Assembly: GCF_001083785.1 (NCBI RefSeq)
Contig: NZ_LAVL01000050.1
Span: 1-53,462, forward strand
Source of the DNA: Nonomuraea sp. SBT364
GTDB taxonomy: Bacteria > Actinomycetota > Actinomycetes > Streptosporangiales > Streptosporangiaceae
Reading direction: 5' to 3'
Length of the DNA: 53,462 nucleotides
Position 1 is the first letter of the stretch. Each line of letters opens with the position of its first letter. Below, one piece after another: positions 1-7,445 of this stretch. The translations under genes and the position numbers were made by a program. The notes beneath the pieces were generated by a model. It worked only from the letters and a program-made list of their open reading frames with translations. It ran no database searches and was not told where the DNA came from.

Positions 1-1
1 C

Positions 2-94
2 CGCTACAACACGATCCGGCGGCACTCCCGGCTCGGCCAGCTCAGCCCGATCGACTATGAGAAGACGACAGATAGCCTGAGGTCTGCCGCCTGA
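2..94 (+). pseudogene. IS3-family transposase (integrase catalytic domain), C-terminal end only
   Basis: Frame 2 reads into the window without a start and ends at TGA 92-94. It contains RYNTIRRHSRLGQLSPIDYE, the hallmark C-terminus of IS3-family OrfB transposases (rve-type DDE integrase fold), where an RPH/RxH..LG..SP..YE pattern closes the protein. Only the last 30 residues are visible, so whether the gene upstream is intact or a remnant cannot be told. The element's right terminal repeat should lie shortly after the stop. The stretch at about 103-126 (GTCCTC..GAGGGGGAAGCCCC) is plausible, but the left end is outside the window and cannot be matched. Confidence 0.82.
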
Positions 95-424
95 AATCGG
101 TGTCCTCGTTCGAGGGGGAAGCCCCGTCCGGCACGGTCAGTACGGTGAGCCGGGGTAAGTGCCAGGACCATCCGCCCTGCGCCGGATCGGCGGCGTCGCG
201 CGGGGCCGCAAATCCGCACGACTCAGTCGTACCGCCGGCTGCTCCACCTCGGTCACTTTTATCTTTCCCGCCCAGGACGCCGGGAGAAGTAATTTCTGCC
301 ACACGGCAGCGCGTTCCAGCCAAATACCTGCACCGAACCCCGATGGCCACGTCGCGGGAAGATAGTTTGTGGCGCAGGTACTGACTACTGCTGTCGAGCT
401 CATTGATGGAAGAAAGTGGTATCC
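95..424. other. Intergenic region between IS3 stub and small peptide gene
   Basis: No open frame here resembles a protein. The first part probably holds the right end of the IS3 element. The last 60 bases must carry the promoter and ribosome binding site (GGAAGAAAG, 9-17 nt before the ATG at 425) of the small secreted peptide. I see no convincing -35/-10 pair and no tRNA-like fold. Confidence 0.5.
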
Positions 425-589
425 ATGAACAACACACTTCGCAATATTCTGATCTCAACGGCGCTTGCCGCTGCGGCTCTGTCCGGAACAGCGGTTTCCC
501 TCTCCGCGGTTCAGCCGGGTGAGCAGGCCGTTATGATCAGCTCCGACGGTCACCCCGGAGCCACTCCCAATCCCAATGACTGGGTGTGA
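425..589 (+). CDS. Small secreted peptide (54 aa), unknown function
   Basis: The ATG at 425 follows a purine-rich GGAAGAAAG ribosome binding site. The protein starts MNNTLRNILIS, followed by an Ala/Leu/Ser-rich hydrophobic core and a possible signal peptidase site near residue 28 (SLSA|VQPG). That leaves a mature peptide of about 26 residues ending DGHPGATPNPNDWV. There is no cysteine, no lantibiotic-like Ser/Thr/Cys block and no obvious modification enzyme next door. The family is not recognised. A tiny exported peptide could be a signal, a cell-wall-associated peptide or a bacteriocin-like product; this is speculation. It resembles the 65-aa secreted peptide at 24841-25038 in having a DG motif 12-13 residues before the end and Trp as the penultimate residue. 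Confidence 0.6.
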   Translation: MNNTLRNILISTALAAAALSGTAVSLSAVQPGEQAVMISSDGHPGATPNPNDWV

Positions 590-676
590 GACGACGCGAT
601 AAACCCTCTTCCTTGGCAGGACGCCGCCGTGCGCCCTGCCTTCCCCCCAGGGAGATGACCGCTCGCGACATCGGGA

Positions 677-1060
677 TCAGCGGGACTCCGTGAGCAGATG
701 CACGACACCGGCCGGGTTCTTGATCCAGTGGGTCCTGGAATCTAGGTTCTCCAGGGGCTCGACCTCGTCACACGGGTGGATACCGCTGGCGGCCAGTTTG
801 CCCGCTGCCGCGTCCAGGTCATCGGTGTGGAGCTGCAGCCACAGGTCGGGCCGGCTGTAGTTGTCGACGCAGTCGAGCCACAGCGTGTTGGGCCCGAACC
901 GCACCGCATGAGTTCTCGAGACGGTCGGAGCGTAGGAGACGTCCTCCTCCTTGACGTCGAAGCCCAGAGTGTCGCGGTAGAAGGCCACGGTGGCCTCGTA
1001 CTGCGCCTTGGGAATCTTCATGGCGAGGTTCAGGCCGGCGGTGAATTCAGGCTTGCTCAT
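677..1060 (-). CDS. VOC (glyoxalase/bleomycin-resistance fold) family protein
   Basis: 127 aa. The start MSKPEFTAGL is chosen because AGGAG lies about 10 nt upstream; an upstream in-frame start would run deep into the ArsR gene. The protein shows the two beta-alpha-beta-beta-beta modules of vicinal-oxygen-chelate proteins: ATVAFYRDTLGFDV early, a Trp/His-containing middle (LWLQLHTDDLDAAAGKLAASG) and a C-terminal HWIKNPAGVVHLL strand. VOC proteins of this size bind or inactivate small toxic molecules or act as dioxygenase-like enzymes; the substrate cannot be read here. Its start overlaps the ArsR stop by 14 bp, so it is the third, translationally coupled gene of the SRPBCC-ArsR-VOC operon. 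Confidence 0.85.
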   Translation of the reverse strand: MSKPEFTAGLNLAMKIPKAQYEATVAFYRDTLGFDVKEEDVSYAPTVSRTHAVRFGPNTLWLDCVDNYSRPDLWLQLHTDDLDAAAGKLAASGIHPCDEVEPLENLDSRTHWIKNPAGVVHLLTESR

Positions 1061-1418
1061 TGGTGCGTGACTCCTCGTTCGTGTCGGTGGCGTCCAGAGC
1101 GCCTTCCAGCGCGGACAGCCGGTCATCCCATCGGTTGGCGAGTCTGGCCAGCCACACCTGGGCTGTTCTAATGGCGGCTGGTTCCAGCCGGTAGGGATGG
1201 CGGCGGCCGGTCGGTTCGCCGGGGCTGATCAGGCCCGCCTCAGCGAGCTGGCCGAGGTGCTTGGCGACCGCCTGGCGGCTGATCGGCAACCGCCGCGCCA
1301 GATCGGTGACGGTTGCGGGCCCGGCGCGGGCCAGTTCCTCCAGCAGCGCCCGCCGCGTGGGGTCGGTGAGCGCCGCGAACACCGCGACGGCCTGGCCCTC
1401 CACCTCAGGCGGTCGCAT
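1047..1418 (-). CDS. ArsR-family winged-helix transcriptional regulator
   Basis: 123 aa. The N-terminal winged helix is clear: FAALTDPTRRALLEEL, TVTDLARRLPISRQAVAKHLGQLAEAGLI, then a GRRHPYRLEPAAI wing. No Cys metal-binding motif (CxCxxC) is present, so it belongs to the non-metal, SRPBCC-associated ArsR subgroup. Its start overlaps the SRPBCC stop by 14 bp and its stop overlaps the VOC start, giving a tightly coupled three-gene operon. The gene order is unusual, since the regulator often comes first in such pairs. It probably binds the twin palindromes at 1854-1894 and represses its own operon. Inducer unknown. Confidence 0.92.
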   Translation of the reverse strand: MRPPEVEGQAVAVFAALTDPTRRALLEELARAGPATVTDLARRLPISRQAVAKHLGQLAEAGLISPGEPTGRRHPYRLEPAAIRTAQVWLARLANRWDDRLSALEGALDATDTNEESRTNEQA

Positions 1419-1839
1419 CGAGGTAGGTCTTCAGATCGACGAGCTCGGCGTCCCATCCCTGACTGTTGGCCTTGTGGGCGGACCGGGCCACGTCGGCGGC
1501 GGCCTGCGCGAACCCGCTCTCCACCAGGCGCAGCCGGGTGCCGTCCGGCACCGGCTCCAGGGTGAAGTCCACCAGCGTCCGGAGTGCGTCATCCTCCGGC
1601 AGGCCCTCGATCGCCCACCTGAACGCGAAACGGTGTGGCGGGTCGACCACCGCGATCGTGGCGACGGATTCCTGGCCCAGGTCGTCCCAGCGGAAGAACG
1701 CGCGCCCGCCGACCCGCAGATCCATCTCCGCCACCGAGCCGAACCACCGCGAGAGCCCTTCCGCGGTGGTCAGCGCCGCCCACACCCGCTCGACGGGATG
1801 CCGCAGCACCGTCACCCGTACGATCGCGTCCGAATCCAT
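1405..1839 (-). CDS. SRPBCC (AHSA1-like) domain protein
   Basis: 144 aa, single AHSA1/SRPBCC fold: VLRHPVERVWAALTTAEGLSRWFG at the N-terminus, a central PHRFAFRW strand and a long C-terminal helix (GWDAELVDLKTYLDA). The ATG at 1839 is preceded by AAGGAGG; much longer upstream extensions of the frame run through the MFS gene on the same strand and are spurious. Proteins of this kind hold hydrophobic ligands in a helix-grip cavity, and many are encoded with an ArsR regulator, as here. First gene of the operon, downstream of two 16-bp palindromes. Confidence 0.9.
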   Translation of the reverse strand: MDSDAIVRVTVLRHPVERVWAALTTAEGLSRWFGSVAEMDLRVGGRAFFRWDDLGQESVATIAVVDPPHRFAFRWAIEGLPEDDALRTLVDFTLEPVPDGTRLRLVESGFAQAAADVARSAHKANSQGWDAELVDLKTYLDATA

Positions 1840-1853
1840 GCCCACCCTCCTTC

Positions 1854-1894
1854 GCAACCTCACGGTTGCCATCAATAGGCAACCTACAGGTTGC
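1854..1894. promoter_or_regulatory. Twin palindromic operators of the SRPBCC-ArsR-VOC operon
   Basis: Two palindromes, GCAACCTCACGGTTGC (1854-1869) and GCAACCTACAGGTTGC (1879-1894), lie 25 bp centre to centre just upstream of the SRPBCC start at 1839. Between them is a third, weaker inverted repeat (TTGCC..GGCAA). The GCAACC-N4-GGTTGC half-sites are what an ArsR-type dimer would be expected to bind. The second palindrome overlaps the stop codon (1884-1886) and last codons of the MFS gene upstream. Confidence 0.75.
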
Positions 1895-3152
1895 GATCGC
1901 CGCCCACAAGCCCCGGGCGGCGACTTCGCCTCGGCGTACGCGTGCCGCGCAGCCGGGTCATCCCAGGGACGAGGAGCAGGCATGGCGGGATCACCAGCAC
2001 GAGCCCTGCCGCGCTCATGAGGACGGCTTGGTTCCCGGTCAGGGCCGTCAGCGGCCCGGTGAGCGCTTGGCCGAACGGCATGAGGCCGAAGGTACTGAGC
2101 CAGGCCAGGGAGCTGACCCGCCCGATCAACTGATCGGGCACCTCGCGGTACATCGCGACGTCCCAGCAGAGCGCATAGGTCTCCACACCGAACCCGGCCA
2201 CGACATAGCAGCAGAACAGCACCCAGATCGAGGGGGCATGAACCAGGCCGAGAGGGACGAGGGCATACAACGCCATCGAGCACATGGCCACGACCCCCGG
2301 GCGCCGCGGCCGCCACGCCATCATCGTCACGCTGCTGATCAGCCCGCCGATGCCATAGCACGCCAAGGCCGTACCGTAGGCCGTGTAGGAACCGAAGGTG
2401 TCCCGGCTCAGCACCGGCAGGAGCACCTGAGTCGGCGCGATGACGAACATGAGGCTGACCGGCGAGAACAGGAGAAGGGCCGCCAGCCACGGCCGGCGCC
2501 CCGCGTCGGCGACCCCGGCCATCGCCTCCCTGAGCAGCGAACGGCGGGCAAACGGCGTCCGCGACGGCTCCGCGACCCGGCGGAAGGTGAGCGCGCTGCC
2601 GGCGAACATGAGCGCCGCCAGCGCGAAGGTGAGCCTCTCGCTTCCGCCGGCGAGGAGCGTGCCCAGCACCGGGCCGACGATGACTCCCATCCGCGTACAG
2701 ATATTGATCAGAGCACGGCCGGACACCCGCTGGTCCTCGTCCAGTGTGCTGGACAGGATGGCGTTGAAGGCGGGGCGGATGAACGCCTCGGCCGCGCCGA
2801 TCACGAACAGGACGCCGGCCAGCAGCCACACCCGGGAGTCGCGCCCGGCCACGACGATGGGGGTGCCGGCCGCGACGGCGTTGACGGCGAGCATGATGGT
2901 CAGGATGTGCCGTCGCGACAGGCGATCGGACCAGACTCCCCCGATCAGGAGCAGGCACAACGATGCGATGCCCTTGGCGGCGAGCACGACGCCGACCGCG
3001 GCCGCGTCGCCCCCGCTGCTGAGCACCGAGACGGTGACAGCGACCGCCAGGACCTGCTCGCCCATCACGAATCCGAGCTGCGCCGGCGCGATCAGCCGGA
3101 AGGCCGGACTGCGCAGTGCCGTCAGATCGACGCCCGACCTTGCGAATCGCAC
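1884..3152 (-). CDS. MFS transporter (MFS_3/EntS-like drug or siderophore exporter type)
   Basis: 422 aa with about 12 hydrophobic segments. The motif-A equivalent after TM2 reads GGVWSDRLSRRHIL, and TM5 has RMGVIVGPVLGTLLAGG, both typical of MFS exporters. The GTG start at 3152 has GGAGG 8 nt upstream. The Arg-rich C-terminal tail (GTRTPRRSRRPG) is cytoplasmic. It is transcribed toward the SRPBCC-ArsR-VOC operon and its stop codon lies inside the second ArsR operator. Read-through would co-transcribe exporter and regulator, and bound ArsR could act as a roadblock. Substrate unknown. Confidence 0.88.
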   Translation of the reverse strand: MRFARSGVDLTALRSPAFRLIAPAQLGFVMGEQVLAVAVTVSVLSSGGDAAAVGVVLAAKGIASLCLLLIGGVWSDRLSRRHILTIMLAVNAVAAGTPIVVAGRDSRVWLLAGVLFVIGAAEAFIRPAFNAILSSTLDEDQRVSGRALINICTRMGVIVGPVLGTLLAGGSERLTFALAALMFAGSALTFRRVAEPSRTPFARRSLLREAMAGVADAGRRPWLAALLLFSPVSLMFVIAPTQVLLPVLSRDTFGSYTAYGTALACYGIGGLISSVTMMAWRPRRPGVVAMCSMALYALVPLGLVHAPSIWVLFCCYVVAGFGVETYALCWDVAMYREVPDQLIGRVSSLAWLSTFGLMPFGQALTGPLTALTGNQAVLMSAAGLVLVIPPCLLLVPGMTRLRGTRTPRRSRRPGLVGGDRNL

Positions 3153-3672
3153 GACGTCAGCCTCCGTCCATCCCAGCTCGAGTGCCTCGTCTCCTCACGA
3201 TCGCCACCAGCCTCACGGGTGGCAGCCTCTGATCGCCCAAAGCGGAAGATGTTCGCCCATGGCGCAGCTGGCCATGGCACGCGAGGGTGTCAGGTGACCT
3301 CGCGCGGTGCCGGGCGAGGTGCTCCGGCCGGTGCACACCTGTCGAGAAGCCGGTGCCGATCGGCTGCGGGAGCGTCACGTGGTACGCGCCGGAGGCCAGG
3401 TGCTCGCGTACCTTGGCCGCGATCGCCGCTGGGACGCCGCGGCCGGAACCTCTCGCGGTGCTGCGCTCCGCCACCCGGGCCGACGATCGCAGCCGTCTCG
3501 TCGCCGCCTTCCGCAGATGCGCCGAAGCCCGTCTCACCGGCGGGCGTGATCCATCCCCCGGCTGACGATCCGGACCCCGTTCTCGGCTCCGTACCGGAAG
3601 GCCGTCAGCGGCGCGCGGCCAGCGCGGCCCTCAACCCGCGCGGGGGTGAGCGCCTCCCGCACCCGCGGCTCC
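3153..3672. other. Intergenic region without a recognisable gene
   Basis: About 520 bases between the MFS start (minus strand) and the TetR stop (minus strand). A 126-codon minus-strand frame (3157-3537) exists but is Arg/Ala/Ser rich without a recognisable domain. One short stretch (AAKVREHLASGAYHVT) looks protein-like and could be decayed coding sequence. I do not call a gene. Confidence 0.4.
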
Positions 3673-4275
3673 TCAGACCAGCTCCTCGCTTCCTTGCCTG
3701 TCCCCCACGGCGGCGCTCACGGCCTCCTTCGCGAACGCGACGGCCGCTTCGCCCGCCCCCTCCTCCCCCAGCACGGGGCCGCTCGCGTGCAAGCCGTCGA
3801 TGATCAGCATGATCTTGTCGGCCAGCGTACGCGGATCCCGCGCTCCCGCCCGCTCGGCGAGGTCGCGCAGGTTGACCCGCATGGCGGTGTGGTAGTCCAG
3901 GATGACCCGGCGTGCCGGATGGCCGGGGTCGGGAAAGCTGGGCAGGCTGTTACGAAGAGGGCAGCCGCGGAACCCGGGGGCGGCGGCCCGCTCGGCCACC
4001 CCGCCGACGATGGCGATGAGCTGGCCCGCCGGATCCTCGCGCCACGGCCGGGTCACCTCCTCGGTCAGGGCGTCCCACTCCTGCCTGCAACGGTCAAGGT
4101 AGGCGACCACCAGGTCATCCTTGCTGGCGAACTCGCGATAGAGCAGGTTCTTGCCGCAGCCGCACTCGTCGATGATCTGCTGCAGCCCCACCCCGTCCGG
4201 GCCGTACTCGCGGAACAGACGGGACGCGACATTCAAGATGCGGTCGCGCGTCCCCGGATCGGGCTTTCGTGCCAT
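3673..4275 (-). CDS. TetR-family transcriptional repressor
   Basis: 200 aa. The start MARKPDPGTRD is chosen because it follows GGGGAGGGGAAG and begins just before the HTH. The N-terminal TetR helix-turn-helix is plain: RILNVASRLFREYGPDGVGLQQIIDE..GKNLLYREFASKDDLV. The C-terminal ligand domain contains the FRGCPLRN and IIDGLHASG motifs seen in TetR proteins beside DHA1 exporters. It is divergent from the MFS gene at 4451 and paralogous to the TetR at 22637, which has the same YR.FASKD.LV and GLHASG signatures. Likely represses itself and the exporter through the GGACCGATMGGTCC palindromes. Confidence 0.93.
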   Translation of the reverse strand: MARKPDPGTRDRILNVASRLFREYGPDGVGLQQIIDECGCGKNLLYREFASKDDLVVAYLDRCRQEWDALTEEVTRPWREDPAGQLIAIVGGVAERAAAPGFRGCPLRNSLPSFPDPGHPARRVILDYHTAMRVNLRDLAERAGARDPRTLADKIMLIIDGLHASGPVLGEEGAGEAAVAFAKEAVSAAVGDRQGSEELV

Positions 4276-4300
4276 CTTCCCCTCCCCTGTCGAGCATAGC

Positions 4301-4400
4301 GGACCGATAGGTCCATAAAACGTGCGCAATACGGCGGGCTTGACATTCCATCAGCCCAGCTTCAAGGATAGGGACTGCTCGGTCCGGGACCGATCGGTCC
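4301..4400. promoter_or_regulatory. Paired TetR operators in the divergent promoter
   Basis: GGACCGATAGGTCC (4301-4314) lies just upstream of the TetR start. GGACCGATCGGTCC (4387-4400), a perfect 14-bp palindrome, lies about 50 nt before the MFS start. It is preceded by GGTCC at 4381, giving an overlapping TCGGTCC-G-GGACCGA repeat. Two copies of one palindrome flanking a divergent promoter is the standard TetR/efflux arrangement. Binding by the adjacent TetR is inferred. Confidence 0.75.
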
Positions 4401-4450
4401 GCCGAATGATCCACAGCGGTTCCCACGCACCACGACAAGAGAAGATGGAC

Positions 4451-5671
4451 ATGAATACCCAGCAAGTAGCACTGAGCCCTGGTAGAGCGAACCTCACCTT
4501 GGCCACGCTGTTCCTCGGCATGTTCGTGCTGGGCAGCGCCGAACTGCTCGTCGTCGGCGTCCTCGATCTGATCGCCACCGACCTGCAGGTCTCCATCGCC
4601 ACGGCCGGCACGCTGGTGACGGCGTACGCAGCGGGCCTGGCCGTCGGCGGCCCGATCCTGACCGCGCTGACCATCAAACTGAACCGGCGGTTCGTCCTGG
4701 TCGGCGCCCTCCTCCTGTTCACGCTGGCCAACCTGCTTCTGGTGCTGATCACCGACTACGGCCTGTTCCTCGCCGCACGGGTCGTCGCCGGAGCCCTGCA
4801 GGGCTTGTTCATCGGCGCCGCGTTCACCGCCGGTATCGCGGTCGTCCCACCGGAGCGCGTCGGCCGGGCCATATCCGTGGTCATCTCCGGCGTCGCGGTA
4901 TCGGCCGCGCTGGGCTCGCCCCTGGGCACGCTGGTCGGCCAGGCGCTGGGCTGGCGCGGCTCGTTCACCGCGATCGTCGCGCTCACCGTGATCGCGCTGA
5001 TCGCCACCCTCGCGCTGGTCCCGGCAGTACCCAGCACCGGCCGAGGCGCCGCCGGCCAGGCCAGGCACGCCTTCGCTCCCCGCGTGCTCGCCGTGCTGGG
5101 CCTGACCCTCCTCCTGTACGCCGCGCTGTACGCCGCCCTGACCTATGTGGTGCCGTTCCTGCAGGACGTCACCGGCGTCTCCGGCGCGCTGATCAGCGTG
5201 TTCCTCCTGGCCTACGGCGCGGCCACGGCGGCGGGCTCGTTCAGCGGCGGCCGGTTCGCCGACACCAACGCCGCGCGCACCCTCGTCGTCGGGACCGCCG
5301 GCGTCGCGCTCTCCCTGCTGGCGCTCTACCTCATCGGCGCGACCCCGGCCCTCGCGGCGCTGGCACTGCTGGCCTTGGGCCTGTTCGTCGGTGCCATGAC
5401 GCCCTCGCTGCAGTACCGCGTGATGAGCCTCGCCGGCCCCGGCGGTGCACTCGCGCAGTCGCTGCCGGCCTCCGCGGTCAACGTAGGCATCGCGTTCGGC
5501 TCGGCCGCAGGTGGCATGGCGATCGGCAGCCACACCGCCTCGTCCGCGGTGCTCACGGGCCTGATCATCGCCGTGATCGTCTTCCCGGTCGCCTTGGCCA
5601 CGAGCTTCCTGAAGCCGCCGGCGATCCAGAGCGCGCCTGCCACCGCGGAGCCCGCCCCCGAGCCTGCGTGA
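4451..5671 (+). CDS. DHA1-type MFS multidrug exporter
   Basis: 406 aa, 12 predicted TM segments. The start MNTQQVALSPG is preferred over an ATG 6 nt earlier because GAGAAG is then correctly spaced, and because the paralogue at 21252-22481 starts identically (MTSQQ). It begins LTLATLFLGMFVLGSAELLVVGVL and has the TM5 antiporter motif region GVAVSAALGSPLGTLVGQ, typical of chloramphenicol/arabinose-efflux-like DHA1 exporters. The short Pro/Ala tail is cytoplasmic. Regulated by the divergent TetR via palindromes at 4301 and 4387. Confidence 0.92.
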   Translation: MNTQQVALSPGRANLTLATLFLGMFVLGSAELLVVGVLDLIATDLQVSIATAGTLVTAYAAGLAVGGPILTALTIKLNRRFVLVGALLLFTLANLLLVLITDYGLFLAARVVAGALQGLFIGAAFTAGIAVVPPERVGRAISVVISGVAVSAALGSPLGTLVGQALGWRGSFTAIVALTVIALIATLALVPAVPSTGRGAAGQARHAFAPRVLAVLGLTLLLYAALYAALTYVVPFLQDVTGVSGALISVFLLAYGAATAAGSFSGGRFADTNAARTLVVGTAGVALSLLALYLIGATPALAALALLALGLFVGAMTPSLQYRVMSLAGPGGALAQSLPASAVNVGIAFGSAAGGMAIGSHTASSAVLTGLIIAVIVFPVALATSFLKPPAIQSAPATAEPAPEPA

Positions 5672-5686
5672 CACACCGGCCGCAAG

Positions 5687-5705
5687 GGTGTCTTCCATCG
5701 ACACC
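5687..5705. terminator. Weak hairpin after the MFS gene
   Basis: GGTGTC-ttccatc-GACACC lies 16 nt after the MFS stop at 5671. The stem is only 6 bp and no T-run follows, so it is a weak candidate terminator. Confidence 0.35.
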
Positions 5706-5784
5706 GTTCACTGAAGGACACCGTTGGTTCAGCGTCCGTGGTGAGCAGCCCACGTTCACCCTGGGGCGCCGCTGCTGAGCTCAC

Positions 5785-6014
5785 GCGGCGCTCCGGCCGG
5801 ATCACCCGCCCGCCGCACAGGACCGGCACGGGATACAGCTCGAGTTCCAGGGCGGTCACCACCGCGCAGGTTCCGCCACCGCCGCGCGTAGCGTACGAGC
5901 GCCGCCACGTCATCGACGTCCGCGGCCGCCACCGGCTGCCTGACGGTCAGATTCCACGCCGTGGCCCCCCTGTTCGAAGCCGTCGTCACCGAGCAGGAGC
6001 ACGCGCCCCTTCAG
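5785..6014 (-). pseudogene. Remnant of an FAD-binding (PCMH/BBE-type) oxidoreductase
   Basis: Reading the minus strand from 6014, three pieces of a PCMH-type flavoprotein appear in different frames. First is LKGRVLLLGDDGFEQ. After a shift in a GGGGGG run comes ATAWNLTVRQPVAAADVDDVAALVRYAR. After a further frame change comes GGGGTCAVVTALELELYPVPV. Intact family members have roughly 100 residues of FAD-binding domain between the second and third piece, so an internal deletion plus at least one frameshift has occurred. Nothing homologous follows. The gene is dead. Confidence 0.72.
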
Positions 6015-6389
6015 GACTCCGCGCGGAGACCACGCGGTTCACGTGATGCGCAGGAGCGCGCCATGCCGTCGCCGAGGTCGAAGGACACCACCGTCGCCGG
6101 CCGCCTGCGCTCGGCGACACCCGACGCCAGGAAGTACGGGCGGCGCGGCCTGCCGGTGAAGGCGCAGATCATGGTGCTGGGCCTGGGGCGCGTGGCCAGC
6201 TGCGGTGCGGTCGACACCGGGGCCGGAGCGGGAGCGCGCCTGGTCCCGGACGCCCGCCCCGCGGCGGCCCGGGGGTGACCCGCACCCTCCGGAGCCGCAA
6301 TGATCATCCTTGGCGCGGTACTGCCGGCCGAACAGCTCGCCGCCTGACCGAGACCTCAGGAACGCCCGATCGACGAAAGCGAGAACGAG
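6015..6389. other. Intergenic region, possibly decayed sequence
   Basis: No supported gene. Open frames on both strands are Arg/Ala-rich without motifs. A minus-strand stretch (ATVVSFDLGDGMARSC) looks weakly protein-like and may be further decayed coding sequence next to the flavoprotein remnant. Confidence 0.35.
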
Positions 6390-6854
6390 ATGCAGGACGA
6401 CAACGAGCAGGCCACCCCCGAAGTGCGGGCACGCATCCAGGAGAGTTTCGAACGCCAAGGACTCATGCGCCACCTCGGCGCACAGCTGACCCACATCGGC
6501 CCCGGCCGCGTCGTCATCACCCTGCCCGCCCGGCCCGAGGTGACCCAGCAGGACGGCTACGTCCACGCCGGAGCCACCAGCGCCATCGCCGACAGCGCCG
6601 GCGGCTACGCCGCCTTCACCCTGTTCCCCGACGACACCGCGGTCCTGACCGTCGAATACAAGATCAACCTGCTGGCGCCCGCCATCGGCGACCACATCGA
6701 GGCCATCGGCACCGTCCTCAAACCCGGCCGCACCCTGACCGTCTGTCGGCTGGAGGTCTTCGCGGTCCACGACGGACGACGCACCCTCGTGGCCGCGGGC
6801 CAGCAGACCCTCATCCGCCTGCCCCGACGTCCCGCCCCCGGACAACAACGCTGA
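6390..6854 (+). CDS. PaaI-family hotdog thioesterase
   Basis: 154 aa. The hotdog fold is shown by the central helix with its preceding HAGATSAIADSAGGYAAFTLFP, the family's active-site region (H/N-G-x-x-x-x-x-D), followed by VEYKINLLAPA and the LVAAGQQTLI strand. PaaI-type thioesterases cleave acyl- or aryl-CoA. GCGAGAACGAG precedes the ATG. It stands alone with no catabolic operon beside it, so the physiological acyl-CoA is unknown. Confidence 0.88.
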   Translation: MQDDNEQATPEVRARIQESFERQGLMRHLGAQLTHIGPGRVVITLPARPEVTQQDGYVHAGATSAIADSAGGYAAFTLFPDDTAVLTVEYKINLLAPAIGDHIEAIGTVLKPGRTLTVCRLEVFAVHDGRRTLVAAGQQTLIRLPRRPAPGQQR

Positions 6855-6983
6855 GCCCGGCCCGGCGTTTCCTCAGCGTGGCCCCCGTGAGACCTGGCCC
6901 GCGAAAGCGCAGATGCCCGAAAGGCGCTGTGCCAAGGTCGAGAGGCCGGGCGGTTCCGCCGTCGGGCAGGAAGGAGGCCGGCG

Positions 6984-7412
6984 ATGACCGGGACCTGGGG
7001 CTGGGATCTGCTGATCGGGCTCGTGGGCGCGCTGCTGGTCACGTGGCTGGTGCTGATCGCGACGCTGGCGATCGTCCGGCCGCGCGGCGGGTTGCTGCGT
7101 GAGGCGCTGCGGCTGCTGCCCGACGTGCTGCGCCTGGTGCGCCGCCTGGCCGCCGATCCCGGGCTGCCGCGCGGTGTCCGCGTCCGGCTCGCCCTGCTGC
7201 TGGCCTATCTGGCCTTCCCGATCGATCTGGTGCCCGACTTCATCCCGGTCCTGGGCCATGCCGACGACGCCGTCATCGTGATCGCCGTGCTCCGCTCGGT
7301 GGTGCGCCGTTCCGGGCTTCAGGCCGTGCGCCGGCACTGGCCCGGCACCGACGACGGCTTTGTCGTCCTGGTTCGGCTGGCCGGGCTCGGCAAGCCACCG
7401 GCCGTTTCCTGA
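6984..7412 (+). CDS. DUF1232 (YkvA-like) membrane-associated protein
   Basis: 142 aa. The N-terminal hydrophobic segment (LLIGLVGALLVTWLVLIATLAIV) is probably a membrane anchor. The DUF1232 signature follows: LLLAYLAFPIDLVPDFIPVLGHADDAVIV. AGGAAGGAGG precedes the ATG at 6984. The biochemical role of DUF1232 is not established. Its neighbours give no clear link. Confidence 0.85.
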   Translation: MTGTWGWDLLIGLVGALLVTWLVLIATLAIVRPRGGLLREALRLLPDVLRLVRRLAADPGLPRGVRVRLALLLAYLAFPIDLVPDFIPVLGHADDAVIVIAVLRSVVRRSGLQAVRRHWPGTDDGFVVLVRLAGLGKPPAVS

Positions 7413-7445
7413 TCACGCCGGACCGGTGGCGATGGCCCTCGGGAG

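Noticed and set aside
3157..3537. 126-codon minus-strand frame in the gap before TetR
   Set aside because: No convincing start, no recognisable domain, and Arg-rich ends; described only as possible decayed sequence.
1635..3803. 722-codon plus-strand open frame
   Set aside because: It is antisense to the SRPBCC and MFS genes, is made of Arg/Pro/His-rich low-complexity sequence and has no domain; a shadow of high-G+C codon structure.
4115..5704. 529-codon minus-strand open frame antisense to the DHA1 exporter
   Set aside because: Composition (Gln/Gly/Arg/Asp-rich) is typical of an antisense shadow; the plus-strand frame encodes a clear membrane transporter.
6015..6307. Possible sigma-factor-like remnant on the minus strand (ATVVSFDLGDG)
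   Set aside because: The resemblance is too short and the flanking residues do not match the family.
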